This document shows, piece after piece, positions 18,401 to 28,456 of a DNA stretch of 64,000 nt. The notes under the pieces were generated by a model, which saw nothing but the letters and a program-made list of their open reading frames with translations, was not told the DNA's origin and searched no databases. Position 1 is the first letter of the stretch, and the number at the start of each line of letters is the position of its first letter. A program made the position numbers and the translations under genes. The stretch comes from Caryophanales bacterium UBA7581 (lineage in GTDB: Bacteria; Bacillota_I; Bacilli_A; RFN20; CAG-826), in the NCBI GenBank assembly GCA_002477825.1, contig DLKT01000003.1:6599-70598 (forward strand), written 5' to 3'.

Positions 18401-19231
18401 ATGTCAATTAGAACTTATAAACCGACGACACCAAGCCGTCGTCACATGACAAATACGACATTCGAAGAAATCACCAAAAGCACTCCTGAGAAAAGTTTAT
18501 TAGTAAATCTTTCTAAAACAGGTGGTCGTAACAACACTGGTATGATTACGACTCGTCACATCGGAGGCGGACATAAACGTCGCTACCGTATTGTTGATTT
18601 CAAGAGAAACAAAGATGATATCCTTGGCACAGTCGCTGCTATCGAATATGATCCAAACCGTAACGCAAACATCTGCTTAATCAATTATGCTGATGGTGAA
18701 AAACGTTACATCATTGCACCAAAAGATTTAAAAGTTGGTGACAAAATTATTTCCGGCGAAAGCTGCGATATCAAAGTTGGTAACGCAATGGCAATCGGAA
18801 ATATCCCTGAAGGTACCTTCGTCCACAACGTGGAATTATATCCAGGTAAGGGCGGACAAATGTGCCGTGCCGCTGGCACAAGCGCACAAATCCTTGGTAA
18901 AGAAGGAAAATACGTAATCTTACGTCTTGCTAGTAGTGAAGTTCGTAAAGTCTTAGCTACTTGCCGTGCTACCGTCGGTATCGTCGGTAACGAAGATTAC
19001 AGCTTAATTAACTTAGGTAAAGCTGGTAAAACCCGTTGGTTAGGTACTCGCCCAACCGTACGTGGTTCTGTTATGAACCCTAACGATCACCCACACGGTG
19101 GTGGTGAAGGTAAATGTCCAGTCGGTCGTGATGCACCTCGTACCCCATGGGGCAAACGTGCTTTAGGTGTTAAGACCAGACATGCAAAGAAAGCATCTAC
19201 ACGTCTCATCGTAAGACGTAGAAGCAAATAG
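18401..19231 (+). CDS. rplB: 50S ribosomal protein L2
   Basis: 276 aa, standard length. L2 bridges the subunits and is required for peptidyl transferase assembly. It begins with [15 protein letters not shown], has [15 protein letters not shown] near 50, and carries the conserved [11 protein letters not shown] near 225 that includes the functionally critical His. The C-terminus ends in a basic RLIVRRRSK tail. C-ending codons typical of highly expressed genes are common here. Confidence 0.98.
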   Translation: MSIRTYKPTTPSRRHMTNTTFEEITKSTPEKSLLVNLSKTGGRNNTGMITTRHIGGGHKRRYRIVDFKRNKDDILGTVAAIEYDPNRNANICLINYADGEKRYIIAPKDLKVGDKIISGESCDIKVGNAMAIGNIPEGTFVHNVELYPGKGGQMCRAAGTSAQILGKEGKYVILRLASSEVRKVLATCRATVGIVGNEDYSLINLGKAGKTRWLGTRPTVRGSVMNPNDHPHGGGEGKCPVGRDAPRTPWGKRALGVKTRHAKKASTRLIVRRRSK

Positions 19232-19250
19232 GTGAAGGAGGAAAAGAAAC

Positions 19251-19544
19251 ATGGCTCGTAGTTTGAAAAAAGGACCTTTCGTTGATGCACACCTTTTAAA
19301 GAAAGTTGAAGCGCTCAACGCATCAGGCAAAAAAGAAATTATTAAAACATGGTCACGCAGAAGCGTTATCTTCCCACAATTCATCGAACATACCTTCGCT
19401 GTCTATAACGGACACGAACACATTACGGTTTATGTAACCGAAGATATGGTCGGTCACAAGCTTGGAGAATTCGCTCCAACTCGTACTTATACCGGACATA
19501 CCGGACATACCGCAGAAGATAAAGCAGCTAATGCTGCTAAGTAA
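19251..19544 (+). CDS. rpsS: 30S ribosomal protein S19
   Basis: 97 aa. Head protein of the small subunit, contacting S13 and the A-site tRNA. The sequence [15 protein letters not shown] and the conserved [16 protein letters not shown] are intact. [17 protein letters not shown] tail extends slightly beyond the usual end. AAGGAGG lies upstream (19237-19242) and L22 starts 11 nt after the stop. Confidence 0.98.
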   Translation: MARSLKKGPFVDAHLLKKVEALNASGKKEIIKTWSRRSVIFPQFIEHTFAVYNGHEHITVYVTEDMVGHKLGEFAPTRTYTGHTGHTAEDKAANAAK

Positions 19545-19555
19545 GGAGAAGAACA

Positions 19556-19888
19556 ATGGAAGCAAAAGCAATCGTTACCGGAGTTAGACTTACTCCAAGA
19601 AAAGCCCGCTTAGTCATTGACCTTGTCCGCGGCAAAGATGTTAGTGAAGCCCTTGGTATTTTAGCTAACGTCAACAAATCAGCGACCCCAATCGTTACAA
19701 AACTCATCAAATCCGCCGCTGCTAACGCAATTAACAACCACGGAATGGATGAAAAGAAACTTTACATCGCTGAAATTTATGCAAATGATGGTCCACGTTT
19801 AAAACGCTTTATGCCACGTGCTAAAGGATCAGCATCTAGCATTGTAAAAAGAACTTCGCATATTACATGCGTAATTAAAGAAAGATAA
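19556..19888 (+). CDS. rplV: 50S ribosomal protein L22
   Basis: 110 aa. L22 contributes its beta hairpin to the narrowest part of the exit tunnel, and the hairpin region (GPRLKRFMPRAKGSASSI) near 80-97 is typical. The N-terminal VRLTPRKARLVIDLVRGK motif is complete. It lies between S19 (11 nt) and S3 (14 nt) in the canonical order, with AAGGAG before the start. Confidence 0.98.
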   Translation: MEAKAIVTGVRLTPRKARLVIDLVRGKDVSEALGILANVNKSATPIVTKLIKSAAANAINNHGMDEKKLYIAEIYANDGPRLKRFMPRAKGSASSIVKRTSHITCVIKER

Positions 19889-19902
19889 GGAGGAAATAAT
19901 CA

Positions 19903-20571
19903 ATGGGACAAAAAGTTAATCCAGTAGGTATGCGTGTTGGCATCAACCGCGATTGGAATTCCAGATGGTATGCTTCAAATCAAGATTATGCAACCTTCTT
20001 ACACGAAGATATTAAAATTCGTGAATACTTAGCCAAAAAGTTAAAAGACGCATTACTTTCTCACGTTGAAATCGAAAGAATTAAAACCGATAAAGGACAT
20101 GCGGTCAACGTCACAATCTTCGTTGCTCGTCCAGGTGTGGTTATTGGACAAGATGGTGCCAATATCAATGCTATTAAAAAGGATTTAGCCAAGATTGTTA
20201 AAGGATCTGAACTCAAAGTCAGCGTTGCTGATGTGAAACAACCAGATCTCGATGCGACTTTAGTTGCTCAAAGCATTGCTAAACAACTCGAAGAACGTGC
20301 TTCTTTCCGTACTGCACAAAAGAAAGCCATTCAAAGAGTTCGCAAAGCTGGCGCTAAAGGCTGCAAGACCTTAATTTCTGGTCGTCTTGCAGGTGCTGAT
20401 ATCGCTCGTAGCGAAGGTTACCATGAAGGTATTATTCCTCTTCATACTCTTCGTAGCGATATTGACTACGCCCTTGCCGAAGCACACACCACCTATGGCC
20501 GTTTAGGCTGCAAAGTCTGGATCTGCCGTGGTGAAGTTCTTCCTCAAAGAAAAGAAAAGAAAGGAGAATAA
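19903..20571 (+). CDS. rpsC: 30S ribosomal protein S3
   Basis: 222 aa. S3 is part of the mRNA entry channel. The N-terminal [21 protein letters not shown], the KH domain with [16 protein letters not shown] near 75-90 (GxxG loop reads GQDG), and the C-terminal domain with [17 protein letters not shown] near 160 are all present. The C-terminus is short and basic. Overall length matches Firmicutes S3 proteins. Confidence 0.98.
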   Translation: MGQKVNPVGMRVGINRDWNSRWYASNQDYATFLHEDIKIREYLAKKLKDALLSHVEIERIKTDKGHAVNVTIFVARPGVVIGQDGANINAIKKDLAKIVKGSELKVSVADVKQPDLDATLVAQSIAKQLEERASFRTAQKKAIQRVRKAGAKGCKTLISGRLAGADIARSEGYHEGIIPLHTLRSDIDYALAEAHTTYGRLGCKVWICRGEVLPQRKEKKGE

Positions 20572-20577
20572 ATCACT

Positions 20578-20994
20578 ATGTTACAACCAAAGAGAGTCAA
20601 GTATAGAAGACCTCACGGAATTAAATATGAAGGCCATTCCAAGGCTGGTAATACTGTAGAATTCGGTGATTTTGGTCTCCAAGCAGTATCTGGCAATTGG
20701 ATTACCAACCGTCAAATAGAAGCGGCTCGTATCGTCCTTGCTCGTTACACCAAAAGAAGTGGTCAAATTTGGATTCGTATTTATCCACATTTAGCCAAAA
20801 CAAAGAAACCTGCCGAAGTCCGTATGGGTTCTGGTAAAGGTTCCCCAGAGTCCTGGGTTGCAGTTGTCAAAACTGGACGTGTTATGTTTGAAATTGGAGG
20901 CGTTCCTGAAGCGGATGCTCGTGAAGCTCTTCGCTTAGCCGCTTATAAACTTCCAATCAAATGTAAAGTCATTGCGAAAGGAAAGGCGGAATAG
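20578..20994 (+). CDS. rplP: 50S ribosomal protein L16
   Basis: 138 aa. L16 organises the A-site region of the 50S subunit. It starts [19 protein letters not shown] and contains the conserved [17 protein letters not shown] region near 75-92, which includes the Arg hydroxylated in some bacteria. Only 6 nt separate it from rpsC and 2 nt from rpmC; GGAG lies within the end of rpsC. Confidence 0.98.
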   Translation: MLQPKRVKYRRPHGIKYEGHSKAGNTVEFGDFGLQAVSGNWITNRQIEAARIVLARYTKRSGQIWIRIYPHLAKTKKPAEVRMGSGKGSPESWVAVVKTGRVMFEIGGVPEADAREALRLAAYKLPIKCKVIAKGKAE

Positions 20995-20996
20995 TT

Positions 20997-21194
20997 ATGA
21001 AACTTAAAGAAATCAGAGAAATGAGCACTGAAGAACTTAATGCTAAGGTCTATGAACTTAAAGAACAATTATTCGAAGCCCGCCGCAAACAAGCCGTTGG
21101 ACAACTCGAAAATGGTAAAACAATGACCCAAGCACGTAAAGACATTGCTCGTATTTATACAGTAATTCGTGAACGTGAACTCGGAATTAAGTAG
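20997..21194 (+). CDS. rpmC: 50S ribosomal protein L29
   Basis: 65 aa, a two-helix protein at the tunnel exit next to L23. It begins MKLKEIREMSTEELNAKVYE and ends with the conserved RIYTVIRERELGI. It starts 2 nt after rplP with GAAAGG as a modest ribosome site, so expression probably depends on coupling to rplP. Confidence 0.97.
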   Translation: MKLKEIREMSTEELNAKVYELKEQLFEARRKQAVGQLENGKTMTQARKDIARIYTVIRERELGIK

Positions 21195-21207
21195 GAGGTA
21201 AAGATTC

Positions 21208-21471
21208 ATGGAAGAAAGAAAAACTCGTAGAGTACTCAAAGGAGTCGTAGTCTCCGATAAAATGGACAAAACCATCACGGTTTTAGTCGAAACTCACAAA
21301 ATGCATACCAAATATGGTAAGCGTGTGAAATATGCGAAAAAGTACAAAGCCCACGATGAAAACAATATTGCCAAAAAAGGTGATACCGTTACCATTATGG
21401 AAACCCGTCCTTTATCCGCAACCAAACGTTTCCGCCTTGTTGCTGTTGTAACTAAGGCTTTGGAAGACTAA
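21208..21471 (+). CDS. rpsQ: 30S ribosomal protein S17
   Basis: 87 aa OB-fold protein that binds 16S rRNA early in 30S assembly. The segments [22 protein letters not shown] and [20 protein letters not shown] are the family hallmarks. TAGGAGG before the start overlaps the rpmC stop. Confidence 0.97.
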   Translation: MEERKTRRVLKGVVVSDKMDKTITVLVETHKMHTKYGKRVKYAKKYKAHDENNIAKKGDTVTIMETRPLSATKRFRLVAVVTKALED

Positions 21472-21491
21472 AATAAAGGAGGAACAAGAAT

Positions 21492-21866
21492 ATGATTCAA
21501 ACTGAAACCAATCTTGTCGTCGCCGATAACTCCGGCGCACGTTCCGTCCGTGTCTTCCGCATTTATGGTGGATCTCATGTGAAATCTGCTAGCATTGGTG
21601 ATGTCGTTCTTTGCGCAGTCAAAGACGCTATCCCAAATGCCAAAGTGAAAAAAGGTGACGTTGTTAAATGCGTCATCGTCCGTGTAGCCAAAGCTTTAAA
21701 TCGTGCTGATGGTTCTACCGTTCGCTTTGATGATAACGCCGTCGTATTAATCAATGATGATGGCACCCCAAGAGGCACCCGTGTCTTTGGACCTGTGGCC
21801 CGTGAACTCCGTGAAAAGGGAGATAAATTCATGAAAATTATCTCTTTAGCTCCGGAAGTCTTATAG
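21492..21866 (+). CDS. rplN: 50S ribosomal protein L14
   Basis: 124 aa, beta-barrel protein at the subunit interface, partner of L19 and the binding site of the silencing factor RsfS. It contains the conserved [19 protein letters not shown] near 9-27 and [14 protein letters not shown] near 96-109. AAAGGAGG precedes the start and L24 follows after 12 nt. Confidence 0.98.
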   Translation: MIQTETNLVVADNSGARSVRVFRIYGGSHVKSASIGDVVLCAVKDAIPNAKVKKGDVVKCVIVRVAKALNRADGSTVRFDDNAVVLINDDGTPRGTRVFGPVARELREKGDKFMKIISLAPEVL

Positions 21867-21878
21867 GAGGAAAGAACT

Positions 21879-22196
21879 ATGAAAATCAAAAAAGGTGATA
21901 AAGTAATCGTAATTTCCGGCGCCGATAAAGGCAAAACAGGTGTGGTTCAAAAAGCACATCCAAGCCTTAATAAGGTGGTTGTCGAAGGCGTTAACCTTCG
22001 CAAAAAACATAAGAAACCTACACAACAAAACCCAGAAGGAAGCATCGTTGATATCTATGCTCCTATCCATGTGAGTAATGTAGCTCTTATCGATCCAAAA
22101 ACCAAGAAAGCAACTCGTGTTGGCACAATGGTAGATAAAAAAGGAAAGAAAATCCGTGTTTCTACCGCTAAAGCCGGCCGTAACAAATTAGACTAG
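21879..22196 (+). CDS. rplX: 50S ribosomal protein L24
   Basis: 105 aa. L24 is an assembly initiator protein with a KOW motif, visible as [20 protein letters not shown] at the N-terminus. The later [19 protein letters not shown] loop is conserved. Ribosome site AGGAGG at 21865-21870 overlaps the end of rplN. Confidence 0.98.
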   Translation: MKIKKGDKVIVISGADKGKTGVVQKAHPSLNKVVVEGVNLRKKHKKPTQQNPEGSIVDIYAPIHVSNVALIDPKTKKATRVGTMVDKKGKKIRVSTAKAGRNKLD

Positions 22197-22209
22197 GAGG
22201 TAGCATTAC

Positions 22210-22767
22210 ATGGCAAATGATAAATATGTCGCTCGTCTTCAACAAAAATATGTAGACGAAGTCGCACCAGCATTATTCAAAAAATATGGTTATGCTTCCG
22301 TTATGCAAGTCCCAGCGTTAGAAAAAGTTGTTATCAACATCGGCGTTGGTGAAGCCACCTCTAACTCTAAAATGTTAGAAGATGCTGCTCAAGAACTCGC
22401 TTTAATTACCGGTCAAAAACCAGTAATTACGAAAGCTAAAAAATCCATCGCAAGTTTCAAACTTCGTGAAGGTCAACCTATTGGTTGTAAAGTAACTCTT
22501 CGTGGAACTCGTATGTATGAATTCCTCGACAAGTTATTCACTATCGCACTTCCACGTGTACGTGACTTCCGTGGCGTTAGCAAAAACGCTTTCGACGGAC
22601 GTGGCGATTACACTTTAGGTGTAAAAGAACAATTAATCTTCCCGGAAATTGATTACGATAAGGTAAGCAAAATCCGTGGTATGGATATTGTTATCGTAAC
22701 GACTGCTACCAAAGACGAAGAAGCTTATAGCTTACTCGAAATGTTAGGCATGCCGTTCCACAAATAG
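22210..22767 (+). CDS. rplE: 50S ribosomal protein L5
   Basis: 185 aa. L5 binds 5S rRNA and contacts the P-site tRNA elbow. It has the typical VNIGVGEA near 47 in the form [13 protein letters not shown], then [22 protein letters not shown] and [13 protein letters not shown]. An N-terminal extension of a few residues ([11 protein letters not shown]) precedes the family core. The zinc-type S14 follows after 17 nt. Confidence 0.98.
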   Translation: MANDKYVARLQQKYVDEVAPALFKKYGYASVMQVPALEKVVINIGVGEATSNSKMLEDAAQELALITGQKPVITKAKKSIASFKLREGQPIGCKVTLRGTRMYEFLDKLFTIALPRVRDFRGVSKNAFDGRGDYTLGVKEQLIFPEIDYDKVSKIRGMDIVIVTTATKDEEAYSLLEMLGMPFHK

Positions 22768-22784
22768 TAAGGAGGACAACATAA

Positions 22785-22970
22785 ATGGCGAAAACATCAT
22801 TGGTCGTACGTTATAAAAGACCACAAAAATTCAAAGTCAGAGAATACACACGTTGTGAACGTTGTGGACGTCCTCACTCAGTCATTCGTAAATTTAAGTT
22901 GTGCAGAATCTGCCTCCGTGAATTAGCTTACAAAGGCGAAATTCCAGGTATGAAGAAAGCCAGCTGGTAA
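22785..22970 (+). CDS. rpsZ: 30S ribosomal protein S14, zinc-binding type
   Basis: 61 aa. This is the short, zinc-containing S14 (type Z) with two Cys pairs, CERCG near 24-27 and CRIC near 40-43, the form used under zinc sufficiency in Bacillota. The sequence [20 protein letters not shown] and the end MKKASW are characteristic. No second, zinc-free S14 is in the window. Confidence 0.98.
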   Translation: MAKTSLVVRYKRPQKFKVREYTRCERCGRPHSVIRKFKLCRICLRELAYKGEIPGMKKASW

Positions 22971-22991
22971 TCTTAGAAGGAGGAAATAACA

Positions 22992-23387
22992 ATGGTAATG
23001 ACAGATCCAATTGCAGATATGCTTACAAGAATTCGTAACGCAAATGTTATGCGCCACGAAACAGTTACTATGCCGAGTTCTACGATGAAAGTTCGCATTG
23101 CTGACATCTTAAAAGAAGAAGGCTTTATTACGGACTACGCTGTGACAGGCGATGTCAAAAAAGAACTCACAATTACATTAAAATATGCGGAAGGTGGCGT
23201 TCGTGTCATCTCTGGTTTAAAGAAAATCTCTAAACCAGGCTTACGTGTCAATGCCCCAGCAGATAAACTCCCACGCGTATTAAAAGGATTAGGAGTAGCA
23301 ATTATCTCTACTTCTAAGGGAGTCATGAGTGATAAGAAAGCCCGCGCCTTAGGCGTTGGCGGCGAAGTTATCGCTTATATTTGGTAG
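22992..23387 (+). CDS. rpsH: 30S ribosomal protein S8
   Basis: 131 aa. S8 is a central assembly protein of the 30S platform and in some bacteria represses the spc operon. The start [17 protein letters not shown], the middle [14 protein letters not shown] and the C-terminal [14 protein letters not shown] are intact. AAGGAGG lies upstream; an internal ATG at 22998 is a less likely start. Confidence 0.98.
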   Translation: MVMTDPIADMLTRIRNANVMRHETVTMPSSTMKVRIADILKEEGFITDYAVTGDVKKELTITLKYAEGGVRVISGLKKISKPGLRVNAPADKLPRVLKGLGVAIISTSKGVMSDKKARALGVGGEVIAYIW

Positions 23388-23398
23388 GAGGAAAAACA

Positions 23399-23941
23399 AT
23401 GTCACGTATTGGTCATAAGGTTATTCATATACCTGCAGGCACAACCGTTGAAGTGAACGGCAACACCATCGTTGCTAAAGGACCAAAGGGTACCGAAACT
23501 GAAACATTTGATCCAAGATTCACATATGAAATCAATGGTGAAGAATTAAGAGTAATTCGTCCAAACGATGAAAAACAAACGAAGGCATTACATGGTACAA
23601 CCCGTGCATTACTTCACAACATGATCGTTGGCGTTACTGAAGGATTCAAGAAAGAGCTTGTCATCGTCGGTATCGGTTACAGAGCTCAAATGAAGGGAAC
23701 CGACTTAAACTTATTTATCGGTTACTCTCACGATGTACTCATTACACCAGAACATGGTGTTAAGATTACATGCCCATCTGCAACAGAAGTTACAGTAGAA
23801 GGCACAAACCGTCAAGCAGTCGGACAAACTGCTGCCCGTATCCGTGCGGTCCGTGAACCAGAACCATATAAGGGTAAGGGTATTATGTATAAGAACGAGC
23901 ATATCATCCGTAAGGAAGGTAAGCGCGCTGGTAAGAAATAA
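23399..23941 (+). CDS. rplF: 50S ribosomal protein L6
   Basis: 180 aa, normal. L6 lies near the factor-binding site and contacts EF-G. The duplicated domains are visible, with [14 protein letters not shown] at the start and the C-terminal [16 protein letters not shown]. The frame is open 18 nt further upstream, but that would place the start inside rpsH; AGGAGG at 23386-23391 supports the ATG at 23399. Confidence 0.98.
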   Translation: MSRIGHKVIHIPAGTTVEVNGNTIVAKGPKGTETETFDPRFTYEINGEELRVIRPNDEKQTKALHGTTRALLHNMIVGVTEGFKKELVIVGIGYRAQMKGTDLNLFIGYSHDVLITPEHGVKITCPSATEVTVEGTNRQAVGQTAARIRAVREPEPYKGKGIMYKNEHIIRKEGKRAGKK

Positions 23942-23961
23942 TCGGTAAGGAGGAAAAAGCT

Positions 23962-24318
23962 ATGATAACAAAAGAAAATAAAAACGTTGTTCGTCAACGT
24001 CGTCATGCTCGTGTCCGTGCTAAAATTCACGGAACCGCTACATGCCCACGTTTAAGTGTTTATCGCTCAAACGCTCACATTCATGCTCAACTTATCGATG
24101 ATGTGAACGGTGTAACATTAGTTAGTTCATCTTCCGTCGCTCTCAAATTAGAGAATGGCGGAAATATTGCTGCCGCTAGCAAAGTCGGTGAAGATATCGC
24201 TAAAAAGGCTTTAGCCGCCGGTATCGAAACCATCGTCTTTGACCGCTCAGGTTATATTTATCACGGTCGTGTCAAGGCCGTTGCAGAAGCCGCTCGTGAA
24301 GCTGGCTTAAAATTCTAG
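23962..24318 (+). CDS. rplR: 50S ribosomal protein L18
   Basis: 118 aa. Binds 5S rRNA together with L5. The Arg-rich start ([17 protein letters not shown]) and the C-terminal [19 protein letters not shown] are standard. AAGGAGG precedes the start; S5 follows after 12 nt. Confidence 0.98.
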   Translation: MITKENKNVVRQRRHARVRAKIHGTATCPRLSVYRSNAHIHAQLIDDVNGVTLVSSSSVALKLENGGNIAAASKVGEDIAKKALAAGIETIVFDRSGYIYHGRVKAVAEAAREAGLKF

Positions 24319-24330
24319 GAGGAACGAAAC

Positions 24331-24936
24331 ATGCAAGAAGAAGAAAAAGAAGTAGTTGCAGTAGAAGAAACTGCTGCTCCCGCCGAAGCATCTGCTGAAA
24401 AGCGCGCTCCTCGTGGAGATCGTCGCCCACGTGGCGATCATAAAGGAGACCGTCGTGGTCGCCGCCCAGAACGTCAAGAAAAACAATACGAAGAACGCGT
24501 AGTCGCAATCAATCGTGTTAGTAAGACCGTTAAGGGTGGACGTCATATGCGTTTCTCCGCCGTTGTCGTCGTTGGCGATGGCAAAGGCAAATTCGGCTTT
24601 GGAACAGGTAAAGCCATGGAAGTACCTGATGCAATCAAAAAAGCATTAGAAGCTGCCAAAAAGAACATGTTCCGAGTCCATATGGTGAAAGGTGATACCA
24701 TCCCTCACGAAGTGGAAGGCATCTTCGGTGCAACCAAGGTTTTCTTAAAACCTGCCCCTGAAGGTACCGGAATCATCGCTGGTGGCCCAGTACGGGCTAT
24801 CTTGGAATTAGCTGGTGTCAAGAATATTTATTCCAAAGTTTACGGCGCTCGTAGACCAATCAACATTCTACGCGCTACCACTGCTGGTCTTCAATCTTTA
24901 AAGACCTATGGTGAAGTTAAAGCGCTCCGTAAATAG
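24331..24936 (+). CDS. rpsE: 30S ribosomal protein S5 with N-terminal extension
   Basis: 201 aa, about 35 residues longer than most S5 proteins. S5 acts in decoding fidelity and mRNA unwinding. The core starts near residue 52 ([18 protein letters not shown]) and includes [15 protein letters not shown] and [13 protein letters not shown]. In front of it is a low-complexity tail, first acidic ([13 protein letters not shown]), then Ala-rich, then Arg/Asp/Gly-rich (two GDRR- and GDH-type repeats). The start is supported by TAGGAGG 8 nt upstream. rpmD is missing in the 43-nt gap that follows. Confidence 0.97.
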   Translation: MQEEEKEVVAVEETAAPAEASAEKRAPRGDRRPRGDHKGDRRGRRPERQEKQYEERVVAINRVSKTVKGGRHMRFSAVVVVGDGKGKFGFGTGKAMEVPDAIKKALEAAKKNMFRVHMVKGDTIPHEVEGIFGATKVFLKPAPEGTGIIAGGPVRAILELAGVKNIYSKVYGARRPINILRATTAGLQSLKTYGEVKALRK

Positions 24937-24979
24937 TTAGCGCTACAAATTATTCTAAAGAAATAGGGAGGTGCACATA

Positions 24980-25420
24980 ATGAAACTGCATGAACTCGAA
25001 TACACAGAGGGAGCCCGTAGAGCTTCATTCCGCGTTGGACGTGGTATTGGAACTGGAAACGGTAAAACATCTGGAAAAGGACAAAAAGGTCAAAACTCTA
25101 GAAGCGGTGGCGGAACACGTCTCGGCTTCGAAGGTGGTCAAAACCCATTATTCCGTCGTTTACCAAAAAGAGGCTTCCACAATTCTACTCGTATCGAATT
25201 CGCAATTGTTAACGTCGAGGATTTAGAAGTTTTCGAAGATGGCGTTGAAGTCACTCCAACATTATTGAAAGAAGCCGGACTTGTCCGTAAAGAATATGAT
25301 GGAGTTAAAATCTTAGGTAATGGTACATTAACTAAGAAATTAACAGTCAAAGCCAATAAATTCTCTAAAGCTGCTGAAGCTGCTATCAAAAATGCTGGCG
25401 GAACAATTGAGGTGATTTGA
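24980..25420 (+). CDS. rplO: 50S ribosomal protein L15
   Basis: 146 aa. Late-assembly 50S protein with the Gly/Arg-rich N-terminus ([20 protein letters not shown]) and the [17 protein letters not shown] signature. GGGAGGTG at 24966-24973 sets the ATG at 24980; a GTG at 24971 would be in frame but overlaps that ribosome site. It directly follows S5 with no L30 gene between. The TGA stop is 2 nt before the secY start. Confidence 0.97.
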   Translation: MKLHELEYTEGARRASFRVGRGIGTGNGKTSGKGQKGQNSRSGGGTRLGFEGGQNPLFRRLPKRGFHNSTRIEFAIVNVEDLEVFEDGVEVTPTLLKEAGLVRKEYDGVKILGNGTLTKKLTVKANKFSKAAEAAIKNAGGTIEVI

Positions 25421-25422
25421 GT

Positions 25423-26790
25423 ATGAAGAAAATCATTTCTATCTTAAAGAATAAAGAAATTATGGGGAGAATCGTATTTACACTTGCGATTCTTCTTGTA
25501 TTCCGTATTGGCTCTGCCATTACGATTCCAGGCGTCACAGTTAAAGATTTAGACTTTACCGAAAATAGCGTCTTCGGCCTAATGAACTTATTAGGCGGTG
25601 GTGCGTTATCTACGTTCTCTATCTTTGCTCTAGGCGTATCCCCATATATTACTTCTTCCATTATCGTCGAACTTTTATCCATGGATGTTTTACCTGCATT
25701 AGCAGAATTAAGCAAACAAGGACAAACGGGACGTAAGAAAATGGAAATGACGACTCGTTACTTAACACTCCTTCTTGGAGCTGTTCAAGCATATGGCATT
25801 ATCAAAACCATGGAAAACAGTGATTACATCACTTTAACCATGGGAACCAGTTTCTGGGATTATGCCTACATTGTTACCATCCTTATGGCTGGCGGTATGT
25901 TAGTCATGTGGTTAGGTGACCAAATTACTACCAAAGGACTTGGAAATGGTATTTCTGTCATTATCTTCGCGGGTATTGTCTCATCCTTACCAAGTCAAAT
26001 GACAACCGCATTCCAACAATGGTTATATTACCCATTAATGAGTAATGTTTCTTCAAGAATTCTTGAAGGTGCCATTCGTTTCGCTTTGTATGTTGTCGCT
26101 TATCTTCTCATCGTCTGCTTCGTTGTATTTGTGGAACTTTCCAAAAGAAAAATCCCAGTCCAACATTCAGGCAAGAGTGGATCAGCCAAAATGTCGCAAG
26201 CAAGTTTCTTACCAATTAAGATTAACTCTGCTGGCGTCATTCCTGTGATTTTTGCTTCTTCCATCATGATGGCACCTACGGTTATCGCAAGTTTCATCAC
26301 CGGAGCTGACTTGAACGCAGAATGGTTGAATGTCTTCTCAACGACCGCAATGACCAAAATGCCTTGGTTTAATGACAAGGTATGGTACATGCCATGGGGC
26401 TTAATTATTTACCTCATCTTAATCTTTGCGTTCTCATTCTTCTATTCCAATCTTCAAATCAATCCAGAGCAATTATCCATTAACTTCTATAACAACGGAT
26501 CGTACATTCCCGGTATTCGTCCAGGAAACCTTCCTGGTAATGAAACCGAACGTTATGTTCGTAAAGTGTTAAATCGTGTTACATTTATTGGTGCTAGTGC
26601 CTTAGCGTTAATCGCCGCACTCCCAGTCGTGTTAACACTTACCGGTGTTTTACCTCAACAACTTGCTTTAGGTGGAACAGGTTTAATCATCGTTGTTGGT
26701 GTAGCTCTCGAGCTCAACTCACAAGTCGATGGTTTACTCGCCGGAAAGAGCTTTGACGAAGTCACTTCAAATGCAAAGAGAGGATACTAA
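25423..26790 (+). CDS. secY: Protein translocase subunit SecY
   Basis: About 455 aa with ten membrane segments, the channel-forming subunit of the SecYEG translocon. The N-terminal IPGVTVKDL region, the plug area after TM1, and the cytoplasmic loops that bind SecA or the ribosome (around 240-260, PVQHSGKSGSAKM) are recognisable. AGGTG in the end of rplO is 8 nt before the ATG at 25423; a TTG at 25417 is less likely. adk follows after 2 nt. Confidence 0.97.
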   Translation: MKKIISILKNKEIMGRIVFTLAILLVFRIGSAITIPGVTVKDLDFTENSVFGLMNLLGGGALSTFSIFALGVSPYITSSIIVELLSMDVLPALAELSKQGQTGRKKMEMTTRYLTLLLGAVQAYGIIKTMENSDYITLTMGTSFWDYAYIVTILMAGGMLVMWLGDQITTKGLGNGISVIIFAGIVSSLPSQMTTAFQQWLYYPLMSNVSSRILEGAIRFALYVVAYLLIVCFVVFVELSKRKIPVQHSGKSGSAKMSQASFLPIKINSAGVIPVIFASSIMMAPTVIASFITGADLNAEWLNVFSTTAMTKMPWFNDKVWYMPWGLIIYLILIFAFSFFYSNLQINPEQLSINFYNNGSYIPGIRPGNLPGNETERYVRKVLNRVTFIGASALALIAALPVVLTLTGVLPQQLALGGTGLIIVVGVALELNSQVDGLLAGKSFDEVTSNAKRGY

Positions 26791-26792
26791 AA

Positions 26793-27440
26793 ATGAATAT
26801 TATTTTAATGGGGCCTCCAGGTGCAGGCAAAGGAACACAAGCAAAGAAAATTATCGCTGAATTTCATATCCCTCATATTTCTACGGGGGATATGTTCCGC
26901 GAAGCGATAAAAGCAGGCACCGATTTAGGAACGCTTGCTGCAAGTTACATCAACAAGGGACTTTTAGTTCCTGATGAAGTCACAATCGGATTAGTCAAAG
27001 AAAGATTAATGCAAGACGATTGTGCAAATGGATTTCTTCTCGATGGTTTCCCAAGAACCATCCCGCAAGCAGAAGCTTTGGAGAAATTATTAGAAGAAAT
27101 TCATCGGCCAATTACCATGGTCATCGATATTACGGCAGATAAAGAAGCTTTAATTCGTCGTATTAGTGGTCGTCGTGTTTGTAAAACATGTGCGGCACCT
27201 TATCACATTGAATTTAAGCCAAGTAAGGAACCCGATGTGTGCGATTTATGCCACGGACCTTTAATTCAACGTAAAGATGATACTGTTGAGGTATTGACCG
27301 AAAGATTAGATGCCTATGAAACCCAAACCAAACCATTAGTTAACTTCTATAAAGAACGCAACTTACTTAAATCGGTTGATGGGTTACAAGACATTGAAGA
27401 CGTCTTCAAAGACATCTCCACCTTATTAAGAGGAGAATAA
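26793..27440 (+). CDS. adk: Adenylate kinase
   Basis: 215 aa, long-form enzyme interconverting ATP, ADP and AMP. The P-loop GPPGAGKGTQ is at residues 7-16, the AMP site ISTGDMFR near 30, and DGFPRTIPQAEAL near 84. The LID has a zinc knuckle with four Cys (CKTC near 130 and CDLC near 150), as in many Gram-positive adenylate kinases. It is 2 nt after secY and 4 nt before map, the standard spc-operon order. Confidence 0.98.
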   Translation: MNIILMGPPGAGKGTQAKKIIAEFHIPHISTGDMFREAIKAGTDLGTLAASYINKGLLVPDEVTIGLVKERLMQDDCANGFLLDGFPRTIPQAEALEKLLEEIHRPITMVIDITADKEALIRRISGRRVCKTCAAPYHIEFKPSKEPDVCDLCHGPLIQRKDDTVEVLTERLDAYETQTKPLVNFYKERNLLKSVDGLQDIEDVFKDISTLLRGE

Positions 27441-27444
27441 AGAC

Positions 27445-28203
27445 ATGATTATCGTGAAATCGCCTCGAGAAATCGAGCTGATGCGCGAAGCTGGTAGAAT
27501 TACGGGGAGTGTATTTGATGCACTCCAACCGTATCTCAAGCCGGGCGTTACTACTGAAGAATTAGATCGAGTTGCAGAAAAAACAATTCGCTCACAAAAT
27601 GCCACTCCAGGCTTTAAAGGCTATGGCGGATTTCCTGCCACTTGCTGTATTTCTGTGAATGATACATTAGTTCATGGATTTCCTAGCAAATATCGCCTCA
27701 AAGAAGGAGACATTGTTTCTGTTGATGTAGGCGCTGTCTATAAGGGTTACAATGGTGATGCCGCTAGAACATTCGCAATTGGTAAAATTAGCGATAACGC
27801 TGCGAAATTAATTCGCGTAACCGAAGAATGTTTCTGGTTAGCTATCAAATTAGTCAAACCTGGTGTATATCTTTCTGATATTTCTCACCAAATCCAAGTT
27901 CATGCCGAAGAGAATGGTTTCTCCATCCCTCGCGACTATACAGGACATGGTATTGGTATGGAACTTCATGAAGATCCAATTATTCCAAATTATGGTCTTC
28001 CTGGACATGGTGTGAAACTTCGTCCTGGCATGTGCTTAGCAATTGAGCCAATGCTTCACGAAGGATCAAGAGAAACTAGAACCATGGAAGATGGGTGGAC
28101 AGTCAAAACGGTTGATGGTAAATTAGCCGGCCATTATGAAAATACGATTGTCGTTACCGAAGAGGGCTGTGAAGTCCTCACATTAAGTAAAAACATGAAA
28201 TAG
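27445..28203 (+). CDS. map: Type I methionine aminopeptidase
   Basis: 252 aa. Removes the N-terminal Met from new proteins, using a two-metal centre. Ligands are visible in order: Asp in SVDVGAVYKGYNGDAART (two Asp), His in GHGIGMELHE, Glu in AIEPML, and Glu in YENTIVVTEEG. No N-terminal zinc finger extension. Located between adk and infA with short spacers. Confidence 0.97.
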   Translation: MIIVKSPREIELMREAGRITGSVFDALQPYLKPGVTTEELDRVAEKTIRSQNATPGFKGYGGFPATCCISVNDTLVHGFPSKYRLKEGDIVSVDVGAVYKGYNGDAARTFAIGKISDNAAKLIRVTEECFWLAIKLVKPGVYLSDISHQIQVHAEENGFSIPRDYTGHGIGMELHEDPIIPNYGLPGHGVKLRPGMCLAIEPMLHEGSRETRTMEDGWTVKTVDGKLAGHYENTIVVTEEGCEVLTLSKNMK

Positions 28204-28215
28204 TGGAGGAAAAAA

Positions 28216-28434
28216 ATGGCAAAAGAAGATGTCATTGAAGTCGAGGCGGTAGTCGTTGAAACACTTCCAAACGCAATGTTTAGAGTGAAGCTTTCTAACG
28301 GCGTCGTAATTCTCGCTACCGTTTCTGGTAAAATCCGTATGAACTACATTCGCATTCTACCAGGTGATAGAGTTACGGTGGAAATATCGCCCTACGATTT
28401 AACACGGGGCAGAATCACATTTAGATTTAAATAA
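28216..28434 (+). CDS. infA: Translation initiation factor IF-1
   Basis: 72 aa, a single OB-fold protein that blocks the A site during initiation. The sequence [20 protein letters not shown] and [18 protein letters not shown] are the conserved halves. GGAGG lies before the start; rpmJ follows after 22 nt. Confidence 0.98.
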   Translation: MAKEDVIEVEAVVVETLPNAMFRVKLSNGVVILATVSGKIRMNYIRILPGDRVTVEISPYDLTRGRITFRFK

Positions 28435-28456
28435 AAAAAACGAGGAGGAAATTTTT

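Noticed and set aside
20997..24936. Long minus-strand open frames opposite ribosomal protein genes
   Set aside because: They arise from biased codon use of highly expressed genes; none has a ribosome site or sensible protein pattern.
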